Below, piece by piece: positions 62,935 to 64,000 of a stretch of 64,000 bases of DNA (the stretch's first letter is position 1; every line of letters begins with the position of its first letter). Source of the DNA: AL-N1 sp039178835. GTDB lineage: Bacteria; Chloroflexota; Chloroflexia; Chloroflexales; Roseiflexaceae. The stretch spans positions 21,008 through 85,007 of the forward strand of contig JBCDFA010000003.1 of NCBI GenBank assembly GCA_039178835.1, written 5' to 3'. The position numbers were made by a program, and so were the translations under genes. The notes below the pieces were generated by a model. The model was given only the letters and a program-made list of their open reading frames with translations, was not told the DNA's origin and did not search any database.

Positions 62935-63507
62935 TTAATCCACTAAACGTGTCACTTGCAAGAAATCAAGCTCTACTGGAGCTTCGCGACCGAAGAACGA
63001 TACAAGTACTCGCACTCGACCTCGTTCTGAGTCAATCGCATTGACGACTCCTTCAAAGTCAGTAAATGGACCATCGATAATCTTTACCGACTCTCCAACT
63101 TGATAACTTACACGGACCTTTGGTGTTTCTGCTTCCATCTGCTTGAGAATGGTTTTAACTTCATTTTCATCAAGTGGAGCAGGACGATTTCCGTGTCCGA
63201 CAAAGCTTGTGACTCCCGGTGTATTACGTACAACATACCACGAGTCGTCTGTCATGCGCATCTGTACCAGCACATAACCGGGAAAAACTTTTTTCTGAAC
63301 CGTGCGCCGTTGACCATTTTTGATTTCAATCTCTTCCTCAGTCGGAACGATAACACGGAAAATCTGGTCATGCATCTCCATCGTATCAATACGATGCATG
63401 AGATTCTGCTTGACCTTGTTTTCATAGCCCGAATACGTGTGTATGACATACCATTGACGACCATCGTCAATTAACTCAGGCTGGGTCTCTGTAATATCCT
63501 CAGACAT
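62935..63507 (-). CDS. nusG: Transcription termination/antitermination protein NusG
   Basis: NusG binds RNA polymerase and links it to the ribosome or Rho. The 190-residue protein has the NGN domain (residues 15-120: WYVIHTYSGYENKVKQNL, KKVFPGYVLVQM, WYVVRNTPGVTSFVG). The C-terminal KOW domain follows (about 135-188: GESVKIIDGPFTDFEGVV and VSFFGREAPVELDFLQV). It lies 21 nt after secE, in the standard order secE-nusG-rplK. Confidence 0.97.
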   Translation of the reverse strand: MSEDITETQPELIDDGRQWYVIHTYSGYENKVKQNLMHRIDTMEMHDQIFRVIVPTEEEIEIKNGQRRTVQKKVFPGYVLVQMRMTDDSWYVVRNTPGVTSFVGHGNRPAPLDENEVKTILKQMEAETPKVRVSYQVGESVKIIDGPFTDFEGVVNAIDSERGRVRVLVSFFGREAPVELDFLQVTRLVD

Positions 63508-63528
63508 GAGATTTCTCCCCTGTGTATA

Positions 63529-63750
63529 TTACGAAACTAAGCCGCGGAGCAACGCCATTAGATTGGTGAATAGAAAATCTGCGGAAAAGAGAATCGCACC
63601 GATAACTATTGACACCATGATAACGACAATTGTCAATCGGAACGTCTCTTCGCGAGTCGGCCAAATGACTTTTTTCATCTCGGAGCGTACCTCACGAAAT
63701 GTACGACCTGCCGCGTTTTCGCGCGCTCCTTTTTCTTTGACCACAGCCAT
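63529..63750 (-). CDS. secE: Preprotein translocase subunit SecE
   Basis: SecE stabilises SecY in the protein-export channel. The 73-residue protein has the amphipathic helix FREVRSEMKKVIWPTREE followed by one membrane helix (LTIVVIMVSIVIGAILFSADF), typical of short SecE forms. It sits before nusG as usual. rpmG (L33), often found between tuf and secE, is absent here. Confidence 0.95.
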   Translation of the reverse strand: MAVVKEKGARENAAGRTFREVRSEMKKVIWPTREETFRLTIVVIMVSIVIGAILFSADFLFTNLMALLRGLVS

Positions 63751-63782
63751 CGTTGTTCCTCTATTAAATCCTAATGAGTTAT

Positions 63783-63824
63783 GATAAGAGCGAAAGAAAA
63801 AGAAATATAACTTTCACTCTTATC
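63783..63824. terminator. Hairpin between tuf and secE
   Basis: GATAAGAGCGAAAG (63783-63796) pairs with CTTTCACTCTTATC (63811-63824) except for one C/A mismatch. It probably separates tuf from the secE transcript, partly or fully, in leftward direction. Confidence 0.6.
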
Positions 63825-63842
63825 TTTATAACTAGGAAATAC

Positions 63843-64000
63843 TACTTGGTAATCGTGGTCACGACCCCGGCCCCGACGGTGCGGCCCCCTTCGCGAATAG
63901 CGAAGCGTAAGCCTTCCTCAATGGCCACTGGGACGATGAGTTCCACATCCATCTCCACGTTGTCTCCCGGCATCACCATCTCCATCCCTTCTGGCAGCCC
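63843..64000 (-). CDS. tuf: Elongation factor Tu (C-terminal end; rest outside window)
   Basis: Reading leftward, the last codons give the classical EF-Tu end FAIREGGRTVGAGVVTTITK before a TAG at 63843-63845. Upstream codons continue into the third (beta-barrel) domain, with a EMVMPGDNVEMDVELIVP-type segment at the window edge. EF-Tu delivers aminoacyl-tRNA to the ribosome. Being first in line before secE-nusG-rplKAJL is a conserved layout. Codons here are G+C-rich, as expected for a highly expressed gene. Confidence 0.97.

Noticed and set aside
1..64000. CRISPR arrays, tRNA or rRNA genes, transposases, integrases
   Set aside because: Looked for regular repeats, tRNA T-arm sequences and transposase or integrase motifs; none found by reading. 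A tRNAscan or IS search could still reveal short elements.

Overview
The window most likely comes from a member of the Chloroflexota, close to the filamentous anoxygenic phototrophs (order Chloroflexales). The main reason is the pair of very large enzymes at 41327-50831. The first is a two-part malonyl-CoA reductase and the second a three-domain propionyl-CoA synthase, the signature enzymes of the 3-hydroxypropionate bi-cycle. They lie directly behind both carboxyltransferase subunits of acetyl-CoA carboxylase. A free-standing methylmalonyl-CoA mutase large subunit (9693-11366) fits the same pathway. Base composition looks moderate, near half G+C by eye. No photosynthesis, rRNA or tRNA gene was found here. 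No integrase, transposase or CRISPR array was seen either, so this reads as chromosomal backbone.

Layout. (1) 1-6500: a partial gene, a small Cys/His-rich protein, a GerM-domain membrane protein, then a rightward run of metallophosphoesterase, arginase-family protein, rsmD, coaD, a coiled-coil protein, yceD and rpmF. (2) 6556-9517: fatty acid synthesis (fabH, fabD and a FabG-like reductase whose catalytic residues look lost). (3) 9600-18054: methylmalonyl-CoA mutase, a membrane-anchored AAA ATPase, an orphan protein, tex, a degenerate HepT-like protein, gmd and a conserved hypothetical. (4) 18264-26282 (leftward): a giant TPR protein with a REC-GGDEF-REC response regulator, then a PfkB/pseudouridine kinase-like protein, an SPFH protein and a zinc dehydrogenase. 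(5) 26521-39004: fmt, an S41 protease-like protein, a hydrolase, a B3/B4-domain protein, an FMN/F420 oxidoreductase, an HD phosphohydrolase, a MetE-like protein, an RsbR-like STAS protein, a dehydrogenase, a membrane protein, a histidine kinase and a sugar-phosphate mutarotase. (6) 39401-50831: accD-accA-mcr-pcs, the carbon-fixation cluster, closed by a strong terminator. (7) 51212-54023: a thioredoxin-like protein with a Cys-rich tail and a DUF4367-like protein, converging on an ECF sigma/anti-sigma pair. (8) 54350-60251: sucC, a three-GAF hybrid histidine kinase, a PspC protein and an AlkA-type glycosylase. (9) 60359-64000 (leftward): the conserved tuf-secE-nusG-rplK-rplA-rplJ-rplL block, with a probable L10 leader.

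How the genes fit together. AccA/AccD, with biotin subunits encoded elsewhere, make malonyl-CoA. MCR reduces it to 3-hydroxypropionate and PCS converts that to propionyl-CoA. Propionyl-CoA carboxylase (elsewhere) and the mutase then lead to succinyl-CoA, the acyl-CoA pool also used by SucC. FabH and FabD compete for the same malonyl-CoA.

A recurring theme is proteins of familiar folds with key residues replaced: the FabG-like SDR, the HepT-like protein, the S41 protease, the STAS protein and the arginase. The other notable points are a gene whose only well-placed start codon is ATC, a perfect consensus promoter, the Cys-rich thioredoxin-like protein, and a set of short GC-rich palindromes with A/T cores.
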